A stretch of DNA of 16,427 bases from an uncultured Flavobacteriales bacterium (GTDB lineage: Bacteria; Bacteroidota; Bacteroidia; Flavobacteriales; UBA1820): assembly GCA_938023515.1 (NCBI GenBank), contig CALJDR010000051.1:1-16427 (forward strand), given 5' to 3'. Below the pieces are notes generated by a model. It ran no database searches and was not told the origin of the DNA. It saw only the letters and a program-made list of their open reading frames with translations. Below, one piece after another: positions 6,375 through 13,897 of the stretch. The first letter of the stretch is position 1, and each line of letters starts with the position of its first letter. The translations under genes and the position numbers were made by a program.

Positions 6375-7379
6375 ATGCAAGAAATCAAAATATCAGTTAT
6401 CGTTCCATGCTATAATGTCGAAAAGCTACTGCCCAGATGCCTTGATTCCCTTGTGGGCCAGACTATGGAAAACATCGAGATCATCTGTGTCAACGATGCC
6501 TCGCCGGATAACGGCATAAAAATATTACGGGAGTACGAATCGCGATACAATAACATACGTGTGGTTGACTTAAAAGAAAACGTTTGCTTAGGAGGCGCCC
6601 GGAACCGAGGAATGGAGATTGCCCGCGGGGAATTCATTTCCTTCGTGGACAGCGACGATTGGGTCGATTTGGAGATGTATGAAAAAATGTATAAAAAAGC
6701 TTTGGAAACAGGCGCCGACGTCGTTTCATGTGACCGGGATATCATCAATGAACGCGGAGAGGTCCTCGATTGCAAAGTGAACGACAAAAGCCATTTATGC
6801 GGCCCTGTACAGGATTCGTTTCGGGGAGAATTGGCACTGTCGATAAAAACGGCTTGGGCAAAGATTATAAAAAAGGACCTCATTATACAACATAAACTGT
6901 ATTTCCCCGAAAAGATGTTTTATGAGGACATCCCGTTTAACATGATACTCGGGACATATACCAAACACTATGAACACATTCCGGAATGTCTTTACCACTA
7001 TTATTTCAATAGTCAATCCATCACACGCAAAAGGAATTCCCGGAATATTTTCGACCGGCAAAAAGCAATGAAGCTGACATTGGATTATTTCCGGACATCG
7101 GGTCTGCAAGCCCAAAACGCCCATGCCCTGAATTATTTGTCGTTCCGGACGCTGTATGGTACCGTCCGGTTATATCTGGACACTTTTGACCATTATGATC
7201 CCGTTTTTTTACGGGATACGCGCAACAATTTGATTAACTGGGAAATAGTCTCCAAAGGTATCAATCCGTTTTACCGGAGCGAAAATTTCAAAACCCGGTT
7301 TATTTTCCGTTTGTTCATGCTCAGCCCAAACCTATTCTTAGGGCTGTGGAAATTCAAACGACAAATAAGCCGCCGGTAA
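6375..7379 (+). CDS. Glycosyltransferase family 2 (GT-A)
   Basis: From Met at 6375 this is a 334-residue inverting GT-A glycosyltransferase. It opens with the family signature ISVIVPCYNVEKLLPRCLDSL (6-26), then EIICVNDASPDNG (35-47), GGARNRGM (73-80), the metal-binding VDSDDW (91-96), and FYEDIPFN (182-189) holding the likely catalytic base. The frame is open to an earlier ATG at 6339, but the GT2 fold normally begins within a few residues of ISVIVP, so 6375 is preferred; the 12 extra residues would be atypical. It acts on the cytoplasmic side, adding a sugar to the lipid-linked repeat unit. It follows a promoter-like box at 6287 and is 24 bases ahead of the flippase gene, so the two are probably co-transcribed. 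Confidence 0.9.
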   Translation: MQEIKISVIVPCYNVEKLLPRCLDSLVGQTMENIEIICVNDASPDNGIKILREYESRYNNIRVVDLKENVCLGGARNRGMEIARGEFISFVDSDDWVDLEMYEKMYKKALETGADVVSCDRDIINERGEVLDCKVNDKSHLCGPVQDSFRGELALSIKTAWAKIIKKDLIIQHKLYFPEKMFYEDIPFNMILGTYTKHYEHIPECLYHYYFNSQSITRKRNSRNIFDRQKAMKLTLDYFRTSGLQAQNAHALNYLSFRTLYGTVRLYLDTFDHYDPVFLRDTRNNLINWEIVSKGINPFYRSENFKTRFIFRLFMLSPNLFLGLWKFKRQISRR

Positions 7380-7403
7380 CTACCAGAGCCAACCTGAAGT
7401 AAA

Positions 7404-8951
7404 ATGGAATCAAGGGTAAAAAAAAGCTTCTTAAATGCGCGTACAAATCTCATTTTTTACGCCTTAGTGCTTGGTGTTACCTTTATTTCGCGCAGGGCAT
7501 TCCTTGAAATACTGGGCAAAGATTTTGTCGGGCTGACCACCACCCTGTCCAATATGCTTGGCCTGATGAACCTGGCGGAAATGGGTGTGGGCGCGGCCAT
7601 AGGCTATATGCTATACAAACCTCTATTCGAAAGGGATACGGCTAAAATAAACCAAATCATTTCTGTATTTGGCTATATCTACAACCGGATAGGATTGGCT
7701 GTCCTGGGGATTGCCGTGATCGTATCCTGCTTTCTGCCTCTTATCTTTTCCAGAACATCGATCCCTATGGGGGTCATATTTTTTGCATATTATTCTTTTT
7801 TAGGCTCATCGCTGCTAAGTTATTTTGCCAATTACCGTCAACTACTGCTCGGCGCCGACCAAAAGCAATACGTAGTTACCACATATATTCAAAGCGCCAA
7901 TATTCTAAGGCTATTAATACAGACGGGACTGGCCTACTATACCAGCAACCTCTATGTGTGGGTGGCCATGGAAATGACCTTTTCCGTGATCTACAGTATT
8001 ATCCTCAACCGCCGAATAGCCAAAACATACCCTTGGCTCAAATCCAGCGTCCGGGAAGGAAAGAGTTTGTTCAGACAATTTCCCGAAGTCGTAAAATACA
8101 CCAAACAGCTGTTTGTCCATCGACTTGCAGGGACAGCGTTGTATAATTTGTCCCCAGTACTGATCTACGCCTATACTTCCCTAAAAATGGTGGCCTATTA
8201 CACCAACTATTCATTGATAATAGAAAAGGTTTTCCTTTTGATCACCCAGATCATAGGCAGTGTGCAGGCAGGGGTGGGGCATCTGGTAGCTCAGAATGAC
8301 AAAGACCGCACTCATAAGGTGTATTGGGAGCTCACTGCCCTCTATTATTTTATTGCCATCGTAGTCGTCATTTCCATATACCACCTCATCGACCCGTTCA
8401 TCAGCCTCTGGATAGGAAAAAATTATATCCTGCCGAACATTACACTGGTCATTATTCTGATCAACCTGTTCATTCGGATCACCCGCATCGCAAACGAATC
8501 ATTTATTTATGCACACGGCTTGTTTTATGACGTCTGGGCCCCTCTGACGGAAGCCGCGATCAACATATCCCTCTCCATCGCAGGAGGTATATTCCTGGGG
8601 TTGAACGGGGTGCTGTTGGGGAGCACCGTTTCCCTGATATGTATCGTAATGGTCTGGAAACCATATTTCCTGTTCCGGGATGGATTTAAACAGTCCATTA
8701 TGAACTATATCCCCAAAATAGCTCTGAACTATCTGATATTCTTGTTTACCATTGGGGCCACTTATTATCTCAAAGGTTTTATTCCGATAGACCCTTCCGA
8801 AAGCTATTGGCAATGGATAAAATATGCCCTGCTGATCTTTGGAATGACCGGAATAATATCTTTCGCCTTCATGTATGTTTCGGTAAAAGGCATGCGGGAC
8901 ATAACATTTCGCTTTGCCCGTCTGATTACGTCCAGGCTCCGCAGATCGTAA
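7404..8951 (+). CDS. Wzx-type flippase (polysaccharide biosynthesis/MOP family)
   Basis: This 515-residue, strongly hydrophobic protein has the size and spread of membrane segments (about 12-14) expected of an O-antigen/capsule repeat-unit flippase. The N-terminal half has FYALVLGVTFISRRAFLEILG and the short amphipathic loop LSNMLGLMNLAEMGVGAA, a common feature of Bacteroidota flippases. KQLFVHRLAGTALYNLSPV and VWKPYFLFRDGF are the blocks shared with the remnant at 3777-4193. The protein would move the completed lipid-linked repeat unit from the inner to the outer face of the cytoplasmic membrane for Wzy-type polymerisation. No Wzy polymerase was recognised in this window. It lies downstream of the GT2 gene with no promoter-like box in the 24-base gap. 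Confidence 0.92.
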   Translation: MESRVKKSFLNARTNLIFYALVLGVTFISRRAFLEILGKDFVGLTTTLSNMLGLMNLAEMGVGAAIGYMLYKPLFERDTAKINQIISVFGYIYNRIGLAVLGIAVIVSCFLPLIFSRTSIPMGVIFFAYYSFLGSSLLSYFANYRQLLLGADQKQYVVTTYIQSANILRLLIQTGLAYYTSNLYVWVAMEMTFSVIYSIILNRRIAKTYPWLKSSVREGKSLFRQFPEVVKYTKQLFVHRLAGTALYNLSPVLIYAYTSLKMVAYYTNYSLIIEKVFLLITQIIGSVQAGVGHLVAQNDKDRTHKVYWELTALYYFIAIVVVISIYHLIDPFISLWIGKNYILPNITLVIILINLFIRITRIANESFIYAHGLFYDVWAPLTEAAINISLSIAGGIFLGLNGVLLGSTVSLICIVMVWKPYFLFRDGFKQSIMNYIPKIALNYLIFLFTIGATYYLKGFIPIDPSESYWQWIKYALLIFGMTGIISFAFMYVSVKGMRDITFRFARLITSRLRRS

Positions 8952-8988
8952 AACGGCTAAGGCCGCACTCTGGATACCGGCAAAATGT

Positions 8989-8996
8989 TATCTTTG
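8989..8996 (+). promoter_or_regulatory. -7 box ahead of the GT-B-like gene
   Basis: TATCTTTG matches TAnnTTTG and lies 27 bases before the ATG at 9023. No good -33 TTTG was found at the right distance. Its position supports a start at 9023 and independent transcription of this last gene of the locus. Confidence 0.5.
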
Positions 8997-9022
8997 CCCT
9001 GTCGTATATAGCCATACACCGC

Positions 9023-10159
9023 ATGAAGGATATCGTAATAATAGATCATGAACCTCTAACTCCCCGCCGCAAACAAATCTTTTACATAGATGAATTACGC
9101 GCCGGAGGGTTCAATGTACAATTTTGGGATTGTTCCCGGATCATTCACAGGAATTTTAGTTTGGCCGACACCCTGGAAGAACCTTATGTTTCTGTGATCG
9201 GAAATCATAAAGAACTGGAAGATAAATTAAATCAGACGGATACATCCAATATTATCTTTGTCGGCGAAGTTTTCGAATTGTGGAAAAACCGTAAATTCTT
9301 TAAGACGATCAATAACCATCACATCCAATTAATCCGGATGTGGATGTACAGTACGGCGATAATAAATGCCCCTTTTTCTCAAAAATTAAAAGAACTGACC
9401 CCTAAACGCGTCCTGAAAAGCATCAAAAACCGGCTTTCCACCGCTGCCATGCGCTTTTATTTCCGCCGGTGCCACATAACGGCATATCCACACCTGATAA
9501 CCACCGACCGCAATCCCCGCGCAGAGCTGGTCCTTAATCACCCGGACTGGGACCTCTACTTAAAAACAAGCGGCAAACCCCGATCTTCCGATCTTCCCAC
9601 AGTACCGTACACCGTCTTCTTAGATGAATTTTTTCCTCTCCACCCAGATGCAAAATTAATATTAGGAGAAGATCTAAGTCAATACGCAAATGATTATTAC
9701 AAAACCCTGCGGGATTTTTTTGCCCGGTATGAACAAGCGACCGGGCAACATGTGATCATCGCCGCGCACCCAAAATCCGATTATCCCGATAAAGTGTTCG
9801 GCGGCCGGAAAATAATGAAATACCGGAGCATCGAACTCGTCCAACATGCAGAAGCCGTGTTCCTGCACGGGAGTGCCTCAGTATCATTTGCTGTCATGTA
9901 CAATAAACCGACCTTGTTCATCACAACCGACCAATACAATCGCAGTGAACGGTCGGCCCGTCATATTAAAGAGCTGTCGAAATTACTGGGGAAAGCCCCG
10001 GTGAACATAAGTTTTGAAAAACAACCCATTCCGGGAATAACCCCATTCAAGGATCCTATCCGCGACAACTATATCTATCAATTCCTGACTACCCCCCAAA
10101 CAATGGACAAAGAAAATAAAGACCTGCTGTTAAAATATTTTTTAAATTTTAAAATCTGA
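9023..10159 (+). CDS. Uncharacterised GT-B-like surface polysaccharide protein
   Basis: A 378-residue cytosolic protein with no signal peptide or clear membrane helix. I do not recognise a named family with certainty. The C-terminal half has features of GT-B-type enzymes acting in surface glycan synthesis: VIIAAHPKSDYP (244-255), then a charged linker, ELVQHAEAVFLHGSASVSFAVMYNKP (271-296), where the HGSAS and KP elements resemble donor-binding segments of CDP-glycerol- or sialyltransferase-like proteins. The N-terminal half starts MKDIVIIDHEPLTPRRKQ, like a first Rossmann strand. The frame is open to 8807 inside the flippase gene, but 9023 is chosen because it follows a -7 box and avoids a 145-base overlap. 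Glycosyltransferase or phosphoglycosyl-type transfer is the best guess, not shown. Confidence 0.65.
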   Translation: MKDIVIIDHEPLTPRRKQIFYIDELRAGGFNVQFWDCSRIIHRNFSLADTLEEPYVSVIGNHKELEDKLNQTDTSNIIFVGEVFELWKNRKFFKTINNHHIQLIRMWMYSTAIINAPFSQKLKELTPKRVLKSIKNRLSTAAMRFYFRRCHITAYPHLITTDRNPRAELVLNHPDWDLYLKTSGKPRSSDLPTVPYTVFLDEFFPLHPDAKLILGEDLSQYANDYYKTLRDFFARYEQATGQHVIIAAHPKSDYPDKVFGGRKIMKYRSIELVQHAEAVFLHGSASVSFAVMYNKPTLFITTDQYNRSERSARHIKELSKLLGKAPVNISFEKQPIPGITPFKDPIRDNYIYQFLTTPQTMDKENKDLLLKYFLNFKI

Positions 10160-10177
10160 AGAAACACCTGTTTTTAT

Positions 10178-10206
10178 AAAAAATACGGGGGCATAATGCC
10201 CCCGTA
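10178..10206 (-). terminator. Rho-independent terminator of the TlpA-like lipoprotein gene
   Basis: TACGGGGGCA (10184-10193) pairs perfectly with TGCCCCCGTA (10197-10206), a 10-bp stem with a 3-base loop. Reading the minus strand, the stem is followed by six T (10183 to 10178). It lies 23 bases past the stop of the leftward gene. It also sits 24 bases past the stop of the rightward gene at 10159, so it may act in both directions, though the plus side lacks a T-run. Confidence 0.85.
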
Positions 10207-10228
10207 CTCATATCTCCTTCCGTTTTAT

Positions 10229-11383
10229 CTATTTTACCCCAGGAAAAGCGTTCTTAAGCGCATCCTCTATTTCGGACGGATGCCCGCGGTATACGATCTT
10301 CCCATCCGGATCGATCAGCAAAGTCGTCGGTATGGATGTAATGGCATACGTCTCGGAAACATTGTCCTGTCCCTTTACCTTTTCGCCGGAATTGACATTG
10401 ATCCAGGGCAGGCCATCCTCCTCGATCGCTTTGCGCCAATCGGCATCGGCATCCCAAGCGGCCACGCCGATTACTTCCAGCCCGGCCGGATGGTATTTCT
10501 TATAAAGCTCCATCATATGAGGGTTGTACATACGGCACGGCTTGCACCACGAGGCCCAGAAATCGACTACCACCCATTTGCCTTTCATGTCGGACAGACG
10601 GATCGTATCTCCCGCGATAGAGGTGAGGGTAAAATCGGCTGCCGTACCTCCCTGAGCCGAACTGCGGACGTTCTCCACCCGTTTCTTGATATTGCGGCCG
10701 TATAAACAGCTTTTCACCTTGTCGGCAAGCCCTTGGTAAAGGCTGTCCACGAGGTCTATTTCCTCCGCATCATACGAAAATCCGAGGTCGGACAGTACCC
10801 AGGCGGCAAAATTATTGTCGGGATATTTTTTCACCACGGCCTGCTGGGCGGCCAGGATATTGTTTGATACTTCTTCCCAACGTTTGTTCAGGCGGTTGAC
10901 GGACGATGTATCCATGCGGTCCATCGTAGAGGCCTCCTGGCGGAGACTTTCGCGAAGGATGTTCAGGGAATCGATCTGTTTTACCTCAGGATATTCGTAT
11001 ACGCCGCCGACGATCTTCGCCTTCGGAAAATCGGCAACTGTACCGGTGACCGTATATTTCCCGAGCCCTTCGGCAAAAAGTTTCAGCGAAGGGGTCCGTA
11101 CGTCGGCTACATCGACCGTATCACCCTGGGGAACGAGGAACAAACGGAGCATTTCGCCTTTGTCGGAGGTTTTGATGGTAAATTCGCCCGGTTTTTTGAC
11201 CGTGACCGAATCGTCCGCCACCCACAGGGTTTTGGAAGCGTGCCAGGAAGCCAGGACGACCTTGTCTCCCGCATTAAGCCCTTCTATTTGTCCGGATATC
11301 ACATTTTTGCGCACTTGTGTGCAGGAAAAAAACAAACACAGCAGCAGGAATGCGACGGCAAACCATTTGAAGAATTTTTTCAT
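10229..11383 (-). CDS. TlpA/ResA-like thiol-disulfide oxidoreductase, lipoprotein
   Basis: This 384-residue protein is a Bacteroidota-type TlpA-like protein. A lipoprotein signal (MKKFFKWFAVAFLLLCLFFSC) ends at Cys21, so it should be anchored to a membrane facing the periplasm. Residues 25-110 form a beta-rich N-terminal domain like the DUF4369 type, 120-245 are a mostly helical charged linker, and 246-384 are the thioredoxin-like AhpC/TSA domain. The redox motif is WASWCKPC with Cys280 and Cys283, and the cis-proline is Pro352 in TSIPTT. It would reduce or rearrange disulfides in exported proteins; the substrate is unknown. The C-terminal half is closely similar to the next gene, marking them as tandem paralogues. 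A -7 box lies upstream at 11413-11420. Confidence 0.9.
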   Translation of the reverse strand: MKKFFKWFAVAFLLLCLFFSCTQVRKNVISGQIEGLNAGDKVVLASWHASKTLWVADDSVTVKKPGEFTIKTSDKGEMLRLFLVPQGDTVDVADVRTPSLKLFAEGLGKYTVTGTVADFPKAKIVGGVYEYPEVKQIDSLNILRESLRQEASTMDRMDTSSVNRLNKRWEEVSNNILAAQQAVVKKYPDNNFAAWVLSDLGFSYDAEEIDLVDSLYQGLADKVKSCLYGRNIKKRVENVRSSAQGGTAADFTLTSIAGDTIRLSDMKGKWVVVDFWASWCKPCRMYNPHMMELYKKYHPAGLEVIGVAAWDADADWRKAIEEDGLPWINVNSGEKVKGQDNVSETYAITSIPTTLLIDPDGKIVYRGHPSEIEDALKNAFPGVK

Positions 11384-11412
11384 ATCTGAAGTTTTTGTCG
11401 TTTATATCTATG

Positions 11413-11420
11413 CAAAGATA
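11413..11420 (-). promoter_or_regulatory. -7 box ahead of the TlpA-like lipoprotein gene
   Basis: On the minus strand this reads TATCTTTG, matching TAnnTTTG, 29 bases before the start at 11383 and inside the 52-base gap between the two paralogues. The -33 side is poor. It suggests the second gene can be transcribed on its own. Confidence 0.5.
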
Positions 11421-11435
11421 ATTCCGGTCGAGGGT

Positions 11436-12566
11436 TTATTCCGGAAAAATCTCGGCTAATTTTTCATGCAATTCACTGGGATGTCCCCGGTATACGATCT
11501 TTCCTTCCGGATCTACTAAAATAGATGTAGGCACTCCTGTGATGACAAAAGTTTTAATCACGTCTTCCTGCCCTTCGATCTTTTCGCTGGCATTGAGCTG
11601 TATCCACGGCAGTTTATCATCTTCGATAGCTTTTTTCCAGGCATCCTCCCGGTCCCAGCAGGCGATCCCTATGACCTCCAAGCCCCGATCGTGGTATTTC
11701 TCATACAACCGGACCAGTTCCGGATTGCTCATCCGGCAAGGCATGCACCAGGAAGCCCAAAAATCGAGAACGACCCATTTCCCCCGGAAATGCGAAGGGG
11801 ATACCAACTCCTCTTCGGTGGACGTCAAGGTAAAACGGGGTACGGCAGCCCCTTCGGATGATGCGATCAGAAGATATATCTCTTCATTGGCTTTATTGCC
11901 GGAATAGGTATTGCGCGCTCCGCCGTTCAGACTATTGTAGAGCCTCTGCACCCGGTCCAAAGTAGTAAGCTGAGGGATTGATTTCATCAGATCGCTCACC
12001 AGATAGGCGGAATACCCGCTGTTAGGGTGGTAAACGATAAAACGCTCTTTGGCGGAAACGAGGTTCTTATATATCCCTGTCAATACTTTGATTTCCGCTT
12101 CAGCTTCCTCCTGCCGGCCAGCCTGGGTCAATTCCATGATTTTTTTCGAAAGACTGTCCCGGCGATGCTCAATCGCGGCTATTTCTTTCATACCCTCATC
12201 GGTGTTATACAACCCTCCCCATATCCGGGCAGTAGCCATATCTCCATTGCGGGCATCCACGGTATATTCTTCCCCGCTTTCGGGAAAGATCATCAGCTGT
12301 CCGGTCCTTCCGGCAGCCGAAGTAAAAAGAAGGCGAAGCATCCGGTCGGTACGGTCGGTAACGAATCGCACTGTATCCGCCGCGCCGGTAAACAGGGCCG
12401 CCGTATCCTGGATGAGCTTGTTGTCGGCGCCCACCTCGGCCAAAGTAATCCTATCACCGGATTGAGCGCCTACAACCCGTACTTTCAGTACGCTTTTTTC
12501 CTGTGCATAACCCGCCGTACAAATCAGCACCGCAAGCAAACAGAATAGCTTATGTTTTGTCGTCAT
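11436..12566 (-). CDS. TlpA/ResA-like thiol-disulfide oxidoreductase, secreted
   Basis: From Met at 12566 this is a 376-residue protein with a standard signal peptide (MTTKHKLFCLLAVLICTAGYA, likely cleaved before Gln22) and no convincing lipobox, so it should be soluble in the periplasm. A beta-rich domain spans about 25-115, a helical charged linker about 125-230, and the thioredoxin-like domain about 240-376. The redox motif is WASWCMPC with Cys274 and Cys277; the cis-proline is Pro346 in TGVPTS. An earlier in-frame start at 12701 is rejected because it would lie on the -7 box and would hide the signal peptide behind 45 charged residues. Its thioredoxin domain matches the neighbouring lipoprotein closely, while the N-terminal domains have diverged. 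Confidence 0.88.
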   Translation of the reverse strand: MTTKHKLFCLLAVLICTAGYAQEKSVLKVRVVGAQSGDRITLAEVGADNKLIQDTAALFTGAADTVRFVTDRTDRMLRLLFTSAAGRTGQLMIFPESGEEYTVDARNGDMATARIWGGLYNTDEGMKEIAAIEHRRDSLSKKIMELTQAGRQEEAEAEIKVLTGIYKNLVSAKERFIVYHPNSGYSAYLVSDLMKSIPQLTTLDRVQRLYNSLNGGARNTYSGNKANEEIYLLIASSEGAAVPRFTLTSTEEELVSPSHFRGKWVVLDFWASWCMPCRMSNPELVRLYEKYHDRGLEVIGIACWDREDAWKKAIEDDKLPWIQLNASEKIEGQEDVIKTFVITGVPTSILVDPEGKIVYRGHPSELHEKLAEIFPE

Positions 12567-12679
12567 TCTTCGAGTTTTTAGATATCGCCTTACCGGAAAA
12601 ACCAAACTCCGCGGAAAGATTTCATCCTCGGTCCCGGCGACGATTTTCTCCAAATGTTTTATTCTTTCCGATGAAAGAT

Positions 12680-12714
12680 TTTGCAAATTAATCCTGTACA
12701 AATATATACATTTG
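12680..12714 (+). promoter_or_regulatory. rnhB promoter
   Basis: TACATTTG at 12707-12714 matches TAnnTTTG and is preceded by TTTG at 12680-12683 with a 23-base spacer, the best -33/-7 pair in the window. The start codon at 12734 follows 19 bases after the box, giving a short leader. Confidence 0.7.
12699..12706 (-). promoter_or_regulatory. Divergent -7 box for the TlpA pair
   Basis: Read on the minus strand this is TATATTTG, matching TAnnTTTG, directly abutting the rnhB box. The transcript would carry a leader of about 125 bases before the start at 12566, in which no other feature was seen. A CAAA (TTTG on the minus strand) at 12721-12724 is only 14 bases away, short for a -33 element. Confidence 0.45.
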
Positions 12715-12733
12715 TATAAACAAACGAACGATC

Positions 12734-13345
12734 ATGTCGTTAAAACATTGGGAAGACCTCGCTCTGACAGTGGCCGGAGCAGATGAAGCGGGACGGGGCT
12801 GCCTGGCCGGCCCGGTAACGGCTGCTGCTGTCATTTTGCCCGCGGATTACCATAATGGAAACCTGAACGATTCCAAGCAACTTTCTGCCCGCCAGCGGGA
12901 AATCCTCCGCAAGGATATCGAGCAAAATGCGGTCTCGTGGGCATTCACCCACATCGCCCCTGAACGGATCGACGAGATCAATATCCTCTGGGCTGCTGTG
13001 GAGGCCATGCAGCAAAGCGTAGACAAACTATCCTGCATCCCGGAACTGCTGCTGGTAGACGGGAACCGCTTCCGGGCCCATCGAAATATCCCCTACAAAT
13101 GCGTAGTCAAAGGGGACGCCACGTATTACTGCATTGCCGCCGCCTCTGTGATAGCCAAGACCGAGAGGGACCACCTGATGGAAGAATTGGCCGGGAAATA
13201 CCCGGAGTACGGTTGGGCAAAGAACAAAGGATATCCTACCGGCGAGCACCGCAAAGCCATTTCCCTGTACGGGCCGACCCCCCTGCACCGGCAGAGTTTC
13301 CGGCTGCTGGAGCCGCAAACGGGCCTGGATTTCGGAAAGAACTGA
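12734..13345 (+). CDS. rnhB: Ribonuclease HII
   Basis: The 203-residue protein is a full-length RNase HII, which cuts RNA in RNA-DNA hybrids and removes single ribonucleotides from DNA. The signature blocks are all present: AGADEAGRGCLAGP (14-27), NDSKQLS (45-51), LLLVDGN (105-111), AAASVIAKTERD (135-146) and KNKGYPT (163-169). The metal-binding acidic residues are Asp17, Glu18, Asp109 and Asp146, and the GRG loop that reads the ribonucleotide junction is at 20-22. The start at 12734 follows a well-formed promoter. The DoxX gene follows after 46 bases with no promoter-like box, so the two are probably co-transcribed. Confidence 0.97.
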   Translation: MSLKHWEDLALTVAGADEAGRGCLAGPVTAAAVILPADYHNGNLNDSKQLSARQREILRKDIEQNAVSWAFTHIAPERIDEINILWAAVEAMQQSVDKLSCIPELLLVDGNRFRAHRNIPYKCVVKGDATYYCIAAASVIAKTERDHLMEELAGKYPEYGWAKNKGYPTGEHRKAISLYGPTPLHRQSFRLLEPQTGLDFGKN

Positions 13346-13391
13346 AAAACAAAAGATCACTGAACGATAAAACCCAAAAAACCTTCCTGTT

Positions 13392-13823
13392 ATGAAAAAA
13401 TTCCTGTTCATTGGCGCGCCGATTCCGGCCAAAGCTTACGGCTGGGTAGCCCTGCTGCTCCGCATATTCATCGGGGCGATGATGCTCACCCATGCGATCC
13501 CCAAGATCGAGGGATATCCGGCCCTGTCGATGACTTTCCCGGATCCATTGGGTATCGGGAGCCAACTGTCGCTGATCCTGGCCATTCTGGCCGAGGGAGT
13601 CTGCTCGCTGTTTATCATTGCCGGCGCCCTGACCCGCCTGGCCGTCCTGCCGCTGATCTTCAATATGTGCGTAGCCATATTCGTGGTGCACGGGGGCGAT
13701 ACCTTCGGGGTAAAAGAGCTGGCTGTCCTCTATCTGGGATTTTATGTACTGGTGCTCATCCTGGGGCCCGGACGTTTTTCGGTGGACCGATATCTATTCA
13801 AGGAGTCCTACGAAAACGACTGA
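13392..13823 (+). CDS. DoxX-family membrane protein
   Basis: This 143-residue protein has four predicted membrane segments at roughly 17-37, 57-79, 82-102 and 107-126, the layout of the DoxX family. Family-typical features are LLLRIFIGAMMLTHAIPKI in the first helix, the AEGVCSLFIIAGALTRLA block, and HGGDTFGVKELAVLYLGFY before the last helix. Members are small inner-membrane proteins linked to quinone-associated respiratory or redox roles, with few defined reactions. It lies 46 bases after rnhB, and a new promoter-like box comes after it, so it is likely the second gene of an rnhB transcript. Function beyond the family is not known. Confidence 0.85.
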   Translation: MKKFLFIGAPIPAKAYGWVALLLRIFIGAMMLTHAIPKIEGYPALSMTFPDPLGIGSQLSLILAILAEGVCSLFIIAGALTRLAVLPLIFNMCVAIFVVHGGDTFGVKELAVLYLGFYVLVLILGPGRFSVDRYLFKESYEND

Positions 13824-13830
13824 CGCGCAC

Positions 13831-13862
13831 CTTGCGGGCCCAAGCGGATTTGCGTACTTTTG
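13831..13862 (+). promoter_or_regulatory. Promoter for the 745-residue lipoprotein gene
   Basis: TACTTTTG at 13855-13862 matches TAnnTTTG. CTTG at 13831-13834 lies 20 bases upstream as a near-match to the -33 TTTG. The ATG at 13898 follows 35 bases after the box. Confidence 0.6.
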
Positions 13863-13897
13863 TAGAAACGAAACAATTGTAAAAACTGGTGATAGGC

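Noticed and set aside
8807..9022. Upstream extension of the GT-B-like gene into the flippase gene
   Set aside because: The extra 72 residues are a shadow of the flippase frame, and a -7 box at 8989 sits just before the ATG at 9023.
11421..11446. TTCCGG/CCGGAA inverted repeat as a terminator of the secreted TlpA-like gene
   Set aside because: Only a 6-bp stem with a 13-base loop overlapping the stop codon, and no T-run follows on the minus strand.
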